Positions 45,221 through 53,317 of a stretch of 64,000 nucleotides of DNA are shown one piece after another (within the stretch, counting starts at the first letter, position 1; every line of letters starts with the position of its first letter). A program made the position numbers and the translations under genes. The notes beneath the pieces are model-generated. The model searched no databases. It was not told the DNA's origin and saw nothing but the letters and a program-made list of their open reading frames with translations. Source of the DNA: Clostridiales bacterium (GTDB lineage Bacteria; Bacillota; Clostridia; Christensenellales; Aristaeellaceae); assembly GCA_024684375.1 (NCBI GenBank), contig JAIKWZ010000006.1:62001-126000 (forward strand), in the 5' to 3' direction.

Positions 45221-47011
45221 TTACTTTTTGGAGATCGCGCCGAACTTGCACTTTTCCATGCAAGTGCCGCACTTGATGCACTTCGACTGATCGATCGTGT
45301 GAGGCTGCTTGACCGTGCCGCTTATGCAGCCCACGGGGCAGTTACGGGCGCACAGGGTGCAGCCCTTGCACTTCTCAGGATCAATGACATAGCGCATAAG
45401 GTTTTTGCAGACGCCAGCCGGGCAGCGCTTCTCGTAGATGTGCGCCTCGTACTCGTTCCTGAACTGCTTGATGGTTGAAAGCACAGGGTTGGGAGCAGTC
45501 TGACCAAGACCGCACAGGGCGCTGGCTTTGATGCTCTGAGCCAGGTCCTCAAGGCGCTCGATGTCGCCGTCTTCGCCCTTGCCGTCGCAGATCCGATTCA
45601 GGATGTCAAGCATTCTGCGGGTGCCCACACGGCAGGGAGTGCACTTGCCGCAGCTCTCGTCCACGGTAAAGTCCAGGAAGAAGCGGGCGATGTCGACCAT
45701 GCAATTGTCTTCGTCCATGACGATCATACCGCCCGAACCCATCATGCTGCCGGCAGCGATCAGGTTGTCGTAGTCGATAGGAGTATCCAGCATGGAGGCA
45801 GGCAGACAGCCTCCGGAAGGACCGCCGGTCTGAACGGCTTTGAAAGCCTTGCCGTTGGGGCAGCCTCCGCCGATATCGTAAATGATCTCTCTTAACGTGG
45901 TGCCCATGGGGATCTCGACCAGACCGGAGTTATTGATCTTTCCGCCCAGAGCGAATATCTTGGTACCGGTGCTCTTTTCTGTGCCCATGGACTTGAACCA
46001 ATCCGCGCCCTTAAGAATGATCTGCGCGATATTGGCGTAGGTCTCAACGTTGTTGAGGATAGAGGGTTTCTGGAACAGACCCTTTACAGCCGGGAACGGA
46101 GGACGGGGTCTGGGCTCGCCGCGCTTGCCTTCGATGGAGTTCATAAGTGCGGTTTCCTCGCCGCAAACGAACGCGCCGGCGCCAAGGCGGATATGGATGT
46201 CGAAATTGAAGTCAGTGCCGAAAATGTGCTCGCCCAGCAGGCCGTATTCCCTGGCCTGGGCAATGGCGATCTCAAGGCGCTTAACAGCAATGGGATACTC
46301 GGCGCGGACGTAGATGTAACCTTCGTCAGACCCGATGCAGTAGCCCGCTATAGCCATTGCTTCCAGCACTGCATGGGGGTCGCCTTCCAGTACGCTTCTG
46401 TCCATGAACGCGCCGGGGTCGCCCTCGTCAGCGTTGCAGCAAACATATTTTTTCCCGGTGGAACCCATGGCGAACTTCCATTTGAGTCCGGTGGGGAAAC
46501 CGGCGCCGCCTCTGCCCCTTAAACCGGAAGCGAGGATCTCCTGCTGCACCTGCTCGCGGGTCATCTCGGTCAGCACCTTGGCTAGCGCCTTATATCCGTC
46601 AAAAGCGATATACTCGTCGATGTTCTCTGGATCGATAACGCCGCAGTTCCTCAGAACAACACGCTTTTGCTTCTGATAGAAATTGATCTCGTCCAAGGGT
46701 TTGAGTTCCTGGCTCTTGGCCTCGTCCTTATAAAGCAGACGGGTAACTACGCGGCCTTTGATAAGATGCTCGGAAACGATCTCGTCGATATCCTCGAGCT
46801 TAACATGGCTGTAAAATGCGCCCTCAGGGTAGATGATGACCACGGGGCCCGCAGCGCACAGACCGAAGCAACCGGTCCTTACCAGCTTGACCTCTTTGTC
46901 AAGCCCGTTAGAGGCAAGCAGCTCCTCGAAACGCTCGTAAAGCTTCATAGAGCCGGAGGACGAACAGCCCGTGCCTCCGCAAACCAGTATAGTGGAACGG
47001 AAAAGCTCCAT
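45221..47011 (-). CDS. hydB: NuoF-like NADH/FMN subunit of the hydrogenase (HydB/HndC)
   Basis: The flavoprotein that exchanges electrons with NAD(H). An N-terminal thioredoxin-like 2Fe-2S domain (CGGTGCSSSGS, CFGLCAAGP) precedes the NuoF core, with the FMN/NADH site GLRGRGGAGFPTGLKW and NADEGDPGAFMDR, the ESCGKCTPCRVG 4Fe-4S motif, and two C-terminal ferredoxin 4Fe-4S motifs (CKGCTLCARNC and CIKCGTCMEKC). It has 596 residues. GGAGG lies upstream of the ATG. All cofactor motifs expected for a bifurcating HydB are visible. Confidence 0.95.
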   Translation of the reverse strand: MELFRSTILVCGGTGCSSSGSMKLYERFEELLASNGLDKEVKLVRTGCFGLCAAGPVVIIYPEGAFYSHVKLEDIDEIVSEHLIKGRVVTRLLYKDEAKSQELKPLDEINFYQKQKRVVLRNCGVIDPENIDEYIAFDGYKALAKVLTEMTREQVQQEILASGLRGRGGAGFPTGLKWKFAMGSTGKKYVCCNADEGDPGAFMDRSVLEGDPHAVLEAMAIAGYCIGSDEGYIYVRAEYPIAVKRLEIAIAQAREYGLLGEHIFGTDFNFDIHIRLGAGAFVCGEETALMNSIEGKRGEPRPRPPFPAVKGLFQKPSILNNVETYANIAQIILKGADWFKSMGTEKSTGTKIFALGGKINNSGLVEIPMGTTLREIIYDIGGGCPNGKAFKAVQTGGPSGGCLPASMLDTPIDYDNLIAAGSMMGSGGMIVMDEDNCMVDIARFFLDFTVDESCGKCTPCRVGTRRMLDILNRICDGKGEDGDIERLEDLAQSIKASALCGLGQTAPNPVLSTIKQFRNEYEAHIYEKRCPAGVCKNLMRYVIDPEKCKGCTLCARNCPVGCISGTVKQPHTIDQSKCIKCGTCMEKCKFGAISKK

Positions 47012-47026
47012 ATTGCTTACCTCCTG

Positions 47027-47392
47027 TTATTCAGCGTTGGAAATAGTGTACTCAACTACGGGGTTGCCGTTTACCACATGGTCGTTCACGATCCTGGGAA
47101 CCATTTCCGGCTTGACATGAACGTAGGTAACCTTTTCCTTGCCCGGAGCAAGTATCTCGACGATGGGCTCGTATCGGCACATTCCGATGCATCCGGTTTG
47201 AGCCACGGTGACGTCCATAAGGTTCCTTTTGGCAACTTCATCCACAAAAGCGTTCATTACGGGACGGGCTCCGGCGGCGATACCGCAGGTCGCCATGCCA
47301 ACTACGATACGGGTGCCTTCGCTCTCTCTGCGAAGATTGACCTTGCTTAAGGTGGCCTGACGGATCTTTTCAAGATCAGCTATGGATTTCAT
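47027..47392 (-). CDS. Thioredoxin-like 2Fe-2S ferredoxin subunit (HndB type)
   Basis: A 121-residue small electron carrier. The fold is the thioredoxin-like 2Fe-2S type with cysteines in MATCGIAAGA and QTGCIGMCRYEP. It lies between the GHKL ATPase and the NuoF-like subunit. In HndABCD-type hydrogenases the second gene has this role. It probably passes electrons between the NuoE/NuoF module and the catalytic subunit. Confidence 0.88.
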   Translation of the reverse strand: MKSIADLEKIRQATLSKVNLRRESEGTRIVVGMATCGIAAGARPVMNAFVDEVAKRNLMDVTVAQTGCIGMCRYEPIVEILAPGKEKVTYVHVKPEMVPRIVNDHVVNGNPVVEYTISNAE

Positions 47393-47405
47393 ATGTTTCC
47401 TCCTG

Positions 47406-47963
47406 TTAAGGCTGATTGGTATTTGCTTCGTCTATTCCTTCGTTTATGTAGTCCCCTATCCAGCTGAGTACCTCCGGCGTGCTTAGGGGCACGTCGCTGC
47501 CCAGCGTTTCCCTGATCTGGCGCGTGTCGAATTCAAACTCGTTTTCATCACGGGAGTAGATAAGCACATAATCGATACCATCTGAGGCCGCTGTAATGAG
47601 GCTTACCATGGTGCCGCTCAGATCGCCCATCGGAGGCAGATCCATATGAGAGGCAGTAAAGCTGAGCCTTAACGACGTGCCTTCTCCGGGAGTGCTTTGA
47701 ATATCGAACTCTCCTCCTGTCATCTCGCACTGCTGCTTGATCATCGGCAGCCCAAGCCCTACTTTTCTGGTGGTACGGGTGGTAGTAAATGGGCTTGTAA
47801 CTCGTTTAAGAAGTTCCTCATCCATACCGCAGCCGTCATCTATGATCTCGATAACAAGCAGATCCTTCTGAGTATCAAGCTTGATTATCACCTGAACCAG
47901 ACGGGCGCCCGCACGAATGGAATTCTGGACCAGATCAAGTATGTAAAGGGACAGCTCGTTCAT
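47406..47963 (-). CDS. Stand-alone GHKL (histidine-kinase-like) ATPase in the hydrogenase operon
   Basis: A 185-residue protein with the ATP-binding half of a histidine kinase: N box LVQNSIRAGA, G1 IDDGCGMDEE, F-box region SPFTTTRTTRKVG, and G2 GLGLPMIKQQ. No DHp phospho-acceptor domain, sensor domain or membrane segment is present. The C-terminal tail of about 60 residues is of unknown function. The ATG overlaps the NuoE-like stop and a 2Fe-2S gene follows. Similar ATPases occur in other clostridial hydrogenase operons; a regulatory or assembly role is a guess. Confidence 0.85.
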   Translation of the reverse strand: MNELSLYILDLVQNSIRAGARLVQVIIKLDTQKDLLVIEIIDDGCGMDEELLKRVTSPFTTTRTTRKVGLGLPMIKQQCEMTGGEFDIQSTPGEGTSLRLSFTASHMDLPPMGDLSGTMVSLITAASDGIDYVLIYSRDENEFEFDTRQIRETLGSDVPLSTPEVLSWIGDYINEGIDEANTNQP

Positions 47964-48436
47964 TACGCCTTGCGGTACTTGTCAAGTATCGCGGGTATCT
48001 GAGCGGGAGTCAGACGGCCATATACATCGTCATTGATCATCATAACGGGAGCTAGGCCGCATGCGCCAAGGCATCTGGTATCGCGTATAGTGAAAAGCCC
48101 GTCCTTACTGGTCTTTCCAACGGGAGTGTCAAGTTCCTTGCAAACTCTTTCCAGCACGTTCTTGGATCCCTTGACATAGCACGCAGTGCCAAGGCATACG
48201 CCAATGATGTATTCACCCCTGGGTTCCAGAGCGAACTGAGAATAGAAAGTCGCAACGCCGTAAACGTCGCTCAAGGTCGTGCCTAACCCCTCCGCAATGC
48301 GGATTTGCACATCCTTCGGAACGTGACCAAATATGTCCTGCGCAGCCTGCAAGGTACGCATGACAGCGCCGCTTTGACCTTTATTGGCGGCGATGACCTC
48401 GTCCAGTCTGTCGTATTTGTCCTGACTGATAGACAT
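47963..48436 (-). CDS. hydC: NuoE-like 2Fe-2S subunit of the hydrogenase (HydC/HndA)
   Basis: A thioredoxin-like 2Fe-2S protein of 157 residues with the four cluster cysteines in CLGTACYVKGS and TRCLGACGLAPVMM. It is the first gene of the hydrogenase operon. The ORF-track start at 48442 is a TTG; the ATG two codons later has GGGAGG seven bases upstream and is preferred. With the NuoF-like and HydA subunits it forms the expected trimeric HydABC core. Confidence 0.92.
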   Translation of the reverse strand: MSISQDKYDRLDEVIAANKGQSGAVMRTLQAAQDIFGHVPKDVQIRIAEGLGTTLSDVYGVATFYSQFALEPRGEYIIGVCLGTACYVKGSKNVLERVCKELDTPVGKTSKDGLFTIRDTRCLGACGLAPVMMINDDVYGRLTPAQIPAILDKYRKA

Positions 48437-48498
48437 AGACAATCCTCCCTAAAGTTGTAGCGCACGGCAAATAATAAGCCGCACAGCTCATCAGATGA

Positions 48499-48507
48499 AT
48501 TATACCA
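48499..48507 (-). promoter_or_regulatory. Extended -10 promoter for the hydrogenase operon
   Basis: On the minus strand the sequence reads TGGTATAAT, about 60 bases before the NuoE-like ATG. No clear -35 is visible at normal spacing. Confidence 0.5.
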
Positions 48508-48561
48508 CGATATGCTCTTCAAAGCCATGTTCGTAACAAATATTTAACAACATAAAACCAT

Positions 48562-48585
48562 AAAAAAAGGCGGTCGCCCCGCCTT
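48562..48585 (-). terminator. Terminator after the guanylate kinase-like gene
   Basis: AAGGCGG-GGCGA-CCGCCTT followed by a T-run on the minus strand, six bases after the stop codon of the guanylate kinase-like gene and ahead of the hydrogenase promoter. Confidence 0.85.
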
Positions 48586-48590
48586 GGTCA

Positions 48591-49397
48591 CTATGCATTT
48601 TCGATCAAGCCAAACCATTTATCGCGTTTCGTTGCGCAGGAAAAGTCCGGCTTTGGTTCCACCTGCTTCTGAACGAATATACCTGAACGTTTTGATGCGG
48701 CGTAGGCATCAGCGCCTTGAGTTATGAGCAGCTCTCGTCCGTTCATGCACAGTCTGACAATGCCGCCAGCACCTGAGTATCGTTCGATCTCTTCATTTGT
48801 CGGCACGGGACAGTCGCTGGACAGTTCATATATACCGTTAGTCGCTTCGTTTGTGAGCAAAATGTCCACGATCCGAGCTGTGAGCTGGATGTCCTCGTTG
48901 GCCACCAGGTAATCGCAGGTCTTGCTCAGTTCCATTTCCATGGGAAAGCGTTTGGCCCTTTGCTGTATGCTTTCTTCGGAGTCGCCCCTGCCGCGCATCC
49001 TGTCCAACAGGGTATTAACGTCATCAACGCACAGAAACAGGCTGAGTATCTTCGTAATGCTCCCGAGCTCCCGCTTGTACGTCTCCGCTCCAAGCACGTC
49101 GATATCTTTTATGAGGATCTTTCCGCTCTCAAGGTGTTTTTTCAGTACTTTTTTGCTGCCGCCGTAATAAGAACCGTCGTGTATCTGCTGATACTCGTAT
49201 ATCTCGCCCTCCGCAAGCAGCTTTTCGAACTGTTCACGCGAAACAAAATAATACGGATTCCCTTCCGTTTCGCCTTCACGCATCTTGCGTGTCGTAAGAG
49301 TCGGGAATATCTCATACTTATCGGGAAAAAGCCTGATAAGCTCTTTTATAATAGTGTTTTTTCCAACTCCGGCGCAGCCTACAAAAGTACACAGCAT
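48591..49397 (-). CDS. Guanylate kinase-like protein with an extra C-terminal region
   Basis: Residues 1-180 follow guanylate kinase: P-loop GCAGVGKNT, FPTLTTRKMREGETEGNPYYFVS, the GMP-site EYQQIHDGSYYGGSKKVL, KDIDVLGAE, and RMRGRGDSEESIQQR. The usual S/TTR and YG residues are kept, but YGTP reads YGGS and DVQGA reads DVLGA. An extra region of about 85 residues (from SSDCPVPTNEEIERYSG) has no domain I recognise. At 268 residues it is longer than the usual 190-210. gmk is missing from its normal place near rpoZ, so this could be the cell's enzyme or a paralogue. Confidence 0.75.
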   Translation of the reverse strand: MLCTFVGCAGVGKNTIIKELIRLFPDKYEIFPTLTTRKMREGETEGNPYYFVSREQFEKLLAEGEIYEYQQIHDGSYYGGSKKVLKKHLESGKILIKDIDVLGAETYKRELGSITKILSLFLCVDDVNTLLDRMRGRGDSEESIQQRAKRFPMEMELSKTCDYLVANEDIQLTARIVDILLTNEATNGIYELSSDCPVPTNEEIERYSGAGGIVRLCMNGRELLITQGADAYAASKRSGIFVQKQVEPKPDFSCATKRDKWFGLIENA

Positions 49398-49529
49398 GAT
49401 ATCATCTCCGTTTCCAGAATATTATACGCAACCAAGGCGGAACATTACCGTTATTTTGTTGTAAAAAACTATCTCAGCAGGCAAGCTCTGTGTTAAAATA
49501 TCCATATCAACTGTATACGGAGGTCTGTT

Positions 49530-50237
49530 ATGGCAAACATTCCAACACCGCACATCACCGCAAAGGCAGGAGACTTTGCGCGGACCGTACTTATGCCCGG
49601 CGATCCCCTGCGCAGCAAGTTTATTGCAGAAACGTTCCTTACTGACGCGCAGCTGGTAAACAACGTACGCGGCGTACAGGGTTACACGGGCTATTACGAT
49701 GGCAAGCGCGTGAGCGTCATGGCAAGCGGCATGGGCATGCCGTCGATCGGACTGTATTCCTATGAGTTGTACAATTTTTACGACGTAGAAAATATCATAC
49801 GCATCGGTACCGCGGGCATGCTTTCTCCCAAACTGAAGGTGCGCGACGTCGTGGTCGGCCTCAGCGCATACACAAACTCAGCCTTTGGGAAGCAGTTTGG
49901 CTTCGACGGCATGGTCAGTCCGTGCTGTGACTACTCTCTGCTCAGAAGCGCCATGGATGCGGCAGAGAAGCTGGGCGTAAACATGGTCGCCGGTCCCCTC
50001 TACTCATCCGATACTTTCTATGATGAAAGCAAGCCTCTGGACAAGCTAAGGAATCTGGGCGTACTGGCGGTGGAAATGGAAGCCGCAGCCCTTTACATGA
50101 CCGCAGCCAGAAGCGGCAAAAAAGCCCTTGCCATATGCACTATCAGCGACAACCCGTTTACAGGCGAAGGCCTGAGCGCCGAAGATCGTCAGTTAAGCTT
50201 CACTCAAATGATGAAGATCGCCCTTGAGATCGCCTGA
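49530..50237 (+). CDS. deoD: Purine-nucleoside phosphorylase, DeoD type
   Basis: Splits purine nucleosides with phosphate to base and (deoxy)ribose 1-phosphate. A hexameric NP-I family enzyme of 235 residues: MANIPTPHITAKAGDFARTVLMPGDPLRSKFIAE, the GMGMPSIGLYSYEL and RIGTAGML substrate blocks, and the catalytic Asp in ICTISDNPFTGE. GGAGG precedes the ATG. It stands alone between the guanylate kinase-like gene and a strong terminator. Confidence 0.95.
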   Translation: MANIPTPHITAKAGDFARTVLMPGDPLRSKFIAETFLTDAQLVNNVRGVQGYTGYYDGKRVSVMASGMGMPSIGLYSYELYNFYDVENIIRIGTAGMLSPKLKVRDVVVGLSAYTNSAFGKQFGFDGMVSPCCDYSLLRSAMDAAEKLGVNMVAGPLYSSDTFYDESKPLDKLRNLGVLAVEMEAAALYMTAARSGKKALAICTISDNPFTGEGLSAEDRQLSFTQMMKIALEIA

Positions 50238-50249
50238 AGACAAAGGTTT

Positions 50250-50280
50250 CCCCCTCCGCTTCTGGAGGGGGACTTTTTTT
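50250..50280 (+). terminator. Terminator after deoD
   Basis: CCCCCTCC-GCTTCT-GGAGGGGG then ACTTTTTTT, twelve bases after the deoD stop. Its T-run overlaps the stop region of the converging secreted-protein gene. Confidence 0.88.
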
Positions 50281-51115
50281 AATCCGCGTAGAAGATCCCG
50301 TCAAACACTTCGTCAACAGGAATGTACTTTCCGTCCACAAGCACACTATCCTGCCAGTCAGTCTGCTTCATGCTCATCCAGCCTCTTTTGCGACCATTCA
50401 GCTCTGATATGCAAAGCCTGCTAACGTCATCGCTGGCGGAAAGCACGACCTTCAGCCCTGCTTTCATTTGAACGGTCGCGTCAGTGGCGTAAACGCTTGA
50501 TGACAAAACAATGTCTTTTTTTAGCGTCACGATCATATTCATCGGATAAAGTGCACGCGGATTCTCAATCATCGCGTATGAGATTGCAAAACTATCTTCC
50601 GAATACTCAAAGCACTGTGCTATCGAATAATCAGCCGGACGCGACCATGTGCCGATCATGTCAGCACGGATAGAAGTTGTAATAACGCCGTCTTCGCTTA
50701 CGCTGAAAGAGTCCACGAGAGCCGGGATCATTCCTATATTGGAAAGCCGCCCGTCAGAATAAATAAAGCAATATGTTATCGGGTCATCCGAAGGGCCGTA
50801 CTCGTTCACCATAAACAGCGTGGCATACCAATATGATTCGTCTCCAAGCTTCATCGCGTAAAGCTTCTTTTGAAGCGACACACAGTCATTCACGGTCAAC
50901 GAGTTGTCACCAACAGTTAGTGTGAAAGCACCGTCGTCATATTCGTTGAGCGCGAAACTGACATTAACTGTTTCTGCAGTTTCGTCACCGTCAAAGTCCA
51001 GCGTCAAAGGACCTTCTATCTGATAGATGTTCCAGGCTTTTTCTTCATATGCCTCTTCTGCAAGGACGGCGGAAAACAGGATAACGGCAAGTATAACGAC
51101 CAGTAGTTTTTTCAC
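50279..51115 (-). CDS. Secreted protein of unknown function
   Basis: A 278-residue protein with an N-terminal signal peptide (KKLLVVILAVILFSAVLA, likely cleaved before EEAYEE). It has no lipobox and no membrane anchor. LDFDGDETAETV is an Asp-rich loop like those that bind calcium. The C-terminal 80 residues (VQMKAGLKVVLSASDD, GWMSMKQTDWQD) vaguely suggest an SH3-like beta domain. The preferred start is the GTG at 51115, eight bases after GGAGG; the ORF-track GTG at 51124 nearly touches that site. No family is recognised. Confidence 0.75.
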   Translation of the reverse strand: MKKLLVVILAVILFSAVLAEEAYEEKAWNIYQIEGPLTLDFDGDETAETVNVSFALNEYDDGAFTLTVGDNSLTVNDCVSLQKKLYAMKLGDESYWYATLFMVNEYGPSDDPITYCFIYSDGRLSNIGMIPALVDSFSVSEDGVITTSIRADMIGTWSRPADYSIAQCFEYSEDSFAISYAMIENPRALYPMNMIVTLKKDIVLSSSVYATDATVQMKAGLKVVLSASDDVSRLCISELNGRKRGWMSMKQTDWQDSVLVDGKYIPVDEVFDGIFYAD

Positions 51116-51134
51116 AGACATCACCTCCGACGTA

Positions 51135-51163
51135 AGTATAATCCGATTTTCTTATTGTGTCAA
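51135..51163 (-). promoter_or_regulatory. Promoter of the secreted-protein gene
   Basis: On the minus strand a perfect TTGACA (51158-51163), 17 bases, and TATACT (51135-51140), about 20 bases before the GTG start. This is one of the best sigma-A promoters in the window. Confidence 0.75.
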
Positions 51164-51212
51164 ATAAACCATTCATGCTTATCAAATACATTGAAATTTT
51201 ACTCTGTGGGTG

Positions 51213-51241
51213 TTGCTTTTCTCCGTTTACTTTGATATAAT
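51213..51241 (+). promoter_or_regulatory. Promoter of secG
   Basis: TTGCTT (51213-51218), a 17-base spacer and TATAAT (51236-51241), about 54 bases before the secG ATG, which has AAGGAGG nine bases upstream. Confidence 0.7.
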
Positions 51242-51294
51242 GATTCGCGCTATGTGTTTAAGCCGCTAATGCGGCATATCAAGGAGGAATAACG

Positions 51295-53250
51295 ATGTCC
51301 GTATTAATCAGCATTATTCTTATCCTTGCTTCCCTGGTGCTTATCGTTGCCGTGCTTATGCAGGAAGGCAACAAGCAGGGTCTGGGAGCTATCGGCGGCG
51401 CCGCCGAAACCTTCCTTGGCAAGAATAAGGCAAAAAGTGCCGAAGGTAAGCTGCTGAAGATTACCAAAATCGTCGCCGTGATATTTGTTGCGCTCGCTCT
51501 GGTGGCAACTTTCATCAGTTCCCGCACCTATAGCGTTCGCTATTATACCGAAGACGGAAAAGAGTACTTCCCCTACCTCGCCATGTTCTATCCCGGTGAT
51601 AATTATGAGGATGGTTATGCTGGCGAGTTCGCAAATTCCGGCATGAGCGAGAAGGAGTGGCAGGATACGCTCAGAAGCCACACCACCTATAAGAAAGGCG
51701 CAGAAGTCACCAAGTATTCCGCTCCTTCCAAGGTGGGCTACAGCGGATCATGGGTGCTGGCCAAGCTCGTGGATAAGACCGTGACCGATGAAGAAGGCAA
51801 GACCACTACGGTTAAAGTCCCCGAAAAGGTCGAAGGCGAAGTGCCTGCCACGATGGGTTCTTCAAATGTTGTGCTGATGGCCGAGTATTCCATCAACTCC
51901 TATACAGTCAGTATAGTTGATGACGGTATCCCCGCCCAAACTCCTGCTGAAGCCGAGCCCAAAACCGAAACTGCCGAGTCCGAGACCGCAGAAACTGAAG
52001 CCGCAGCGGAAACTGCTGAGGAAGCTGTTGAAGAAGAGCATACTCACAACGTGATCTTTACTGTTACCGCTAATTACGGTGAAGCGATCGATTACTCCGG
52101 TTTCGACAAGCTTCCCGAGGCAGAAGGCTACCTCACATTCTTCTCTACTCAAGAAGACGCTGTCGAGCAGGGTCTGGTTTACCAAACTCCCCTGCCTGAA
52201 ACGATCCCCGGAGAAGACGCGACTTATTATGTCTGTTATGCCAAGGGCAATTACGTCACCTATTGGGTCGACACCACAGTAACTGAAGAAGTTGACGAGC
52301 CCGTACTGGACAGCGAAGGCATCGAGACCAAAGACGAGGAAGGCAACGTGATAACTCAAAAGGTCACCAAGCCTGTACTTGATGCTGACGGCAACAAAGT
52401 GACCGAGCCTAAGGAATGGTTCCCCAAGCTCTCCAGCGAATTGGTTAACGAGATAACCTCTGAGTGGGAGGAAGCGTATTCCGAACAGATGGGCGAGGAC
52501 TTGGGCGCGTATCTGGAAGCCTATCTTAGCGCCATCTCTGACGGCGGCGAGATCACCACTGCTGTGTCCAAGTATTACAGCGATTATGTCGAGCAGTATA
52601 CCAAGGATGACAGGCTTGACATCATCCGCATGTTTGTCAACGCAGGCGAGGCACTGCCCAATATCGGCGCTCCCACCAAGGATGGCATGGTCGGCGTTTG
52701 GGAACCCGAGCTTGAAGTGATGGGCTCCGAGCCGATCAAGCTGACCGCAGTGTATTATCCCGAAGCCACTTTGACCATTTACGACGACGGCCTGAACGGC
52801 GAAAAGCTGAATGCTGCTGAGGATAAGGCTGAAACAGATGAAGCAACCGACGAGGAAGCCCCTGCCGCAGAGACTCCTTCTGAGACTCCCGCAGAAGAAT
52901 CTTCAGACGAAACCGCAGAGACCAATGCTGAAGAAGACAAGCATAATGTCATCTTCACTTATTCCGGTGAAGGCAGAACCATAAACTATAATGGTCTCGC
53001 TCTCCCCGAAGCGCCTGAAGGATACTCCGTTTCGTGGAGCGAAGAGCTTCCCGAAAAGGTTCCCGCCGGTGAAACCGTGATTTTCGTGGTTTACAGCGAG
53101 ATCACTTCCGATGCTGTCGCTGTTCCTGAGGCTGAGGAGACCGCTCCCGAAGTAGAAGACGATGACGTCTCTGCCCCGACTGAGGAAGAACCGACCGAGG
53201 ATCCAGCTGAAGAGCCTTCCACTCAGGAAGAAGCTGCTGATAACAACTGA
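51295..53250 (+). CDS. secG: SecG fused to a large acidic, repeat-containing extracellular region
   Basis: Residues 1-78 are a complete SecG: membrane helix 1 (LISIILILASLVLIVAVLM), the cytoplasmic signature MQEGNKQGLGAIGGAAETF, and helix 2 (ITKIVAVIFVALALVATFI). Normal SecG has about 75-80 residues; here about 570 more follow. By SecG topology this tail is outside the cell. It contains two long imperfect repeats (about 81-316 and 321-606), each with InlB/Flg_new-like beta modules, an acidic Glu/Thr/Ala linker and an HNVIFT module, then a Pro/Glu tail. No stop or frameshift interrupts it. rnr follows, the standard secG neighbour. The tail's function is unknown. Confidence 0.9.
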   Translation: MSVLISIILILASLVLIVAVLMQEGNKQGLGAIGGAAETFLGKNKAKSAEGKLLKITKIVAVIFVALALVATFISSRTYSVRYYTEDGKEYFPYLAMFYPGDNYEDGYAGEFANSGMSEKEWQDTLRSHTTYKKGAEVTKYSAPSKVGYSGSWVLAKLVDKTVTDEEGKTTTVKVPEKVEGEVPATMGSSNVVLMAEYSINSYTVSIVDDGIPAQTPAEAEPKTETAESETAETEAAAETAEEAVEEEHTHNVIFTVTANYGEAIDYSGFDKLPEAEGYLTFFSTQEDAVEQGLVYQTPLPETIPGEDATYYVCYAKGNYVTYWVDTTVTEEVDEPVLDSEGIETKDEEGNVITQKVTKPVLDADGNKVTEPKEWFPKLSSELVNEITSEWEEAYSEQMGEDLGAYLEAYLSAISDGGEITTAVSKYYSDYVEQYTKDDRLDIIRMFVNAGEALPNIGAPTKDGMVGVWEPELEVMGSEPIKLTAVYYPEATLTIYDDGLNGEKLNAAEDKAETDEATDEEAPAAETPSETPAEESSDETAETNAEEDKHNVIFTYSGEGRTINYNGLALPEAPEGYSVSWSEELPEKVPAGETVIFVVYSEITSDAVAVPEAEETAPEVEDDDVSAPTEEEPTEDPAEEPSTQEEAADNN

Positions 53251-53265
53251 TAGTTCGAATGATAG

Positions 53266-53297
53266 CGGCATGCAGATTAATACCTGCATGCCGTTTT
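53266..53297 (+). terminator. Intrinsic terminator between secG and rnr
   Basis: CGGCATGCAG-ATTAATAC-CTGCATGCCG followed by TTTT. The ten-pair stem lies 15 bases after the secG stop and 20 bases before the rnr ATG, so rnr is probably made by readthrough or from a weak promoter. Confidence 0.82.
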
Positions 53298-53317
53298 ATA
53301 GTGAAGGTCTATTCTTT

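Noticed and set aside
43460-45478. 672-codon ORF antisense to hydA
   Set aside because: The opposite strand carries all hydrogenase cluster motifs. This frame has no recognisable domain and runs across two genes.
53162-53317. N-terminal extension of rnr in the ORF track
   Set aside because: This part lies within secG and across a strong terminator; the protein family begins at the ATG at 53318.
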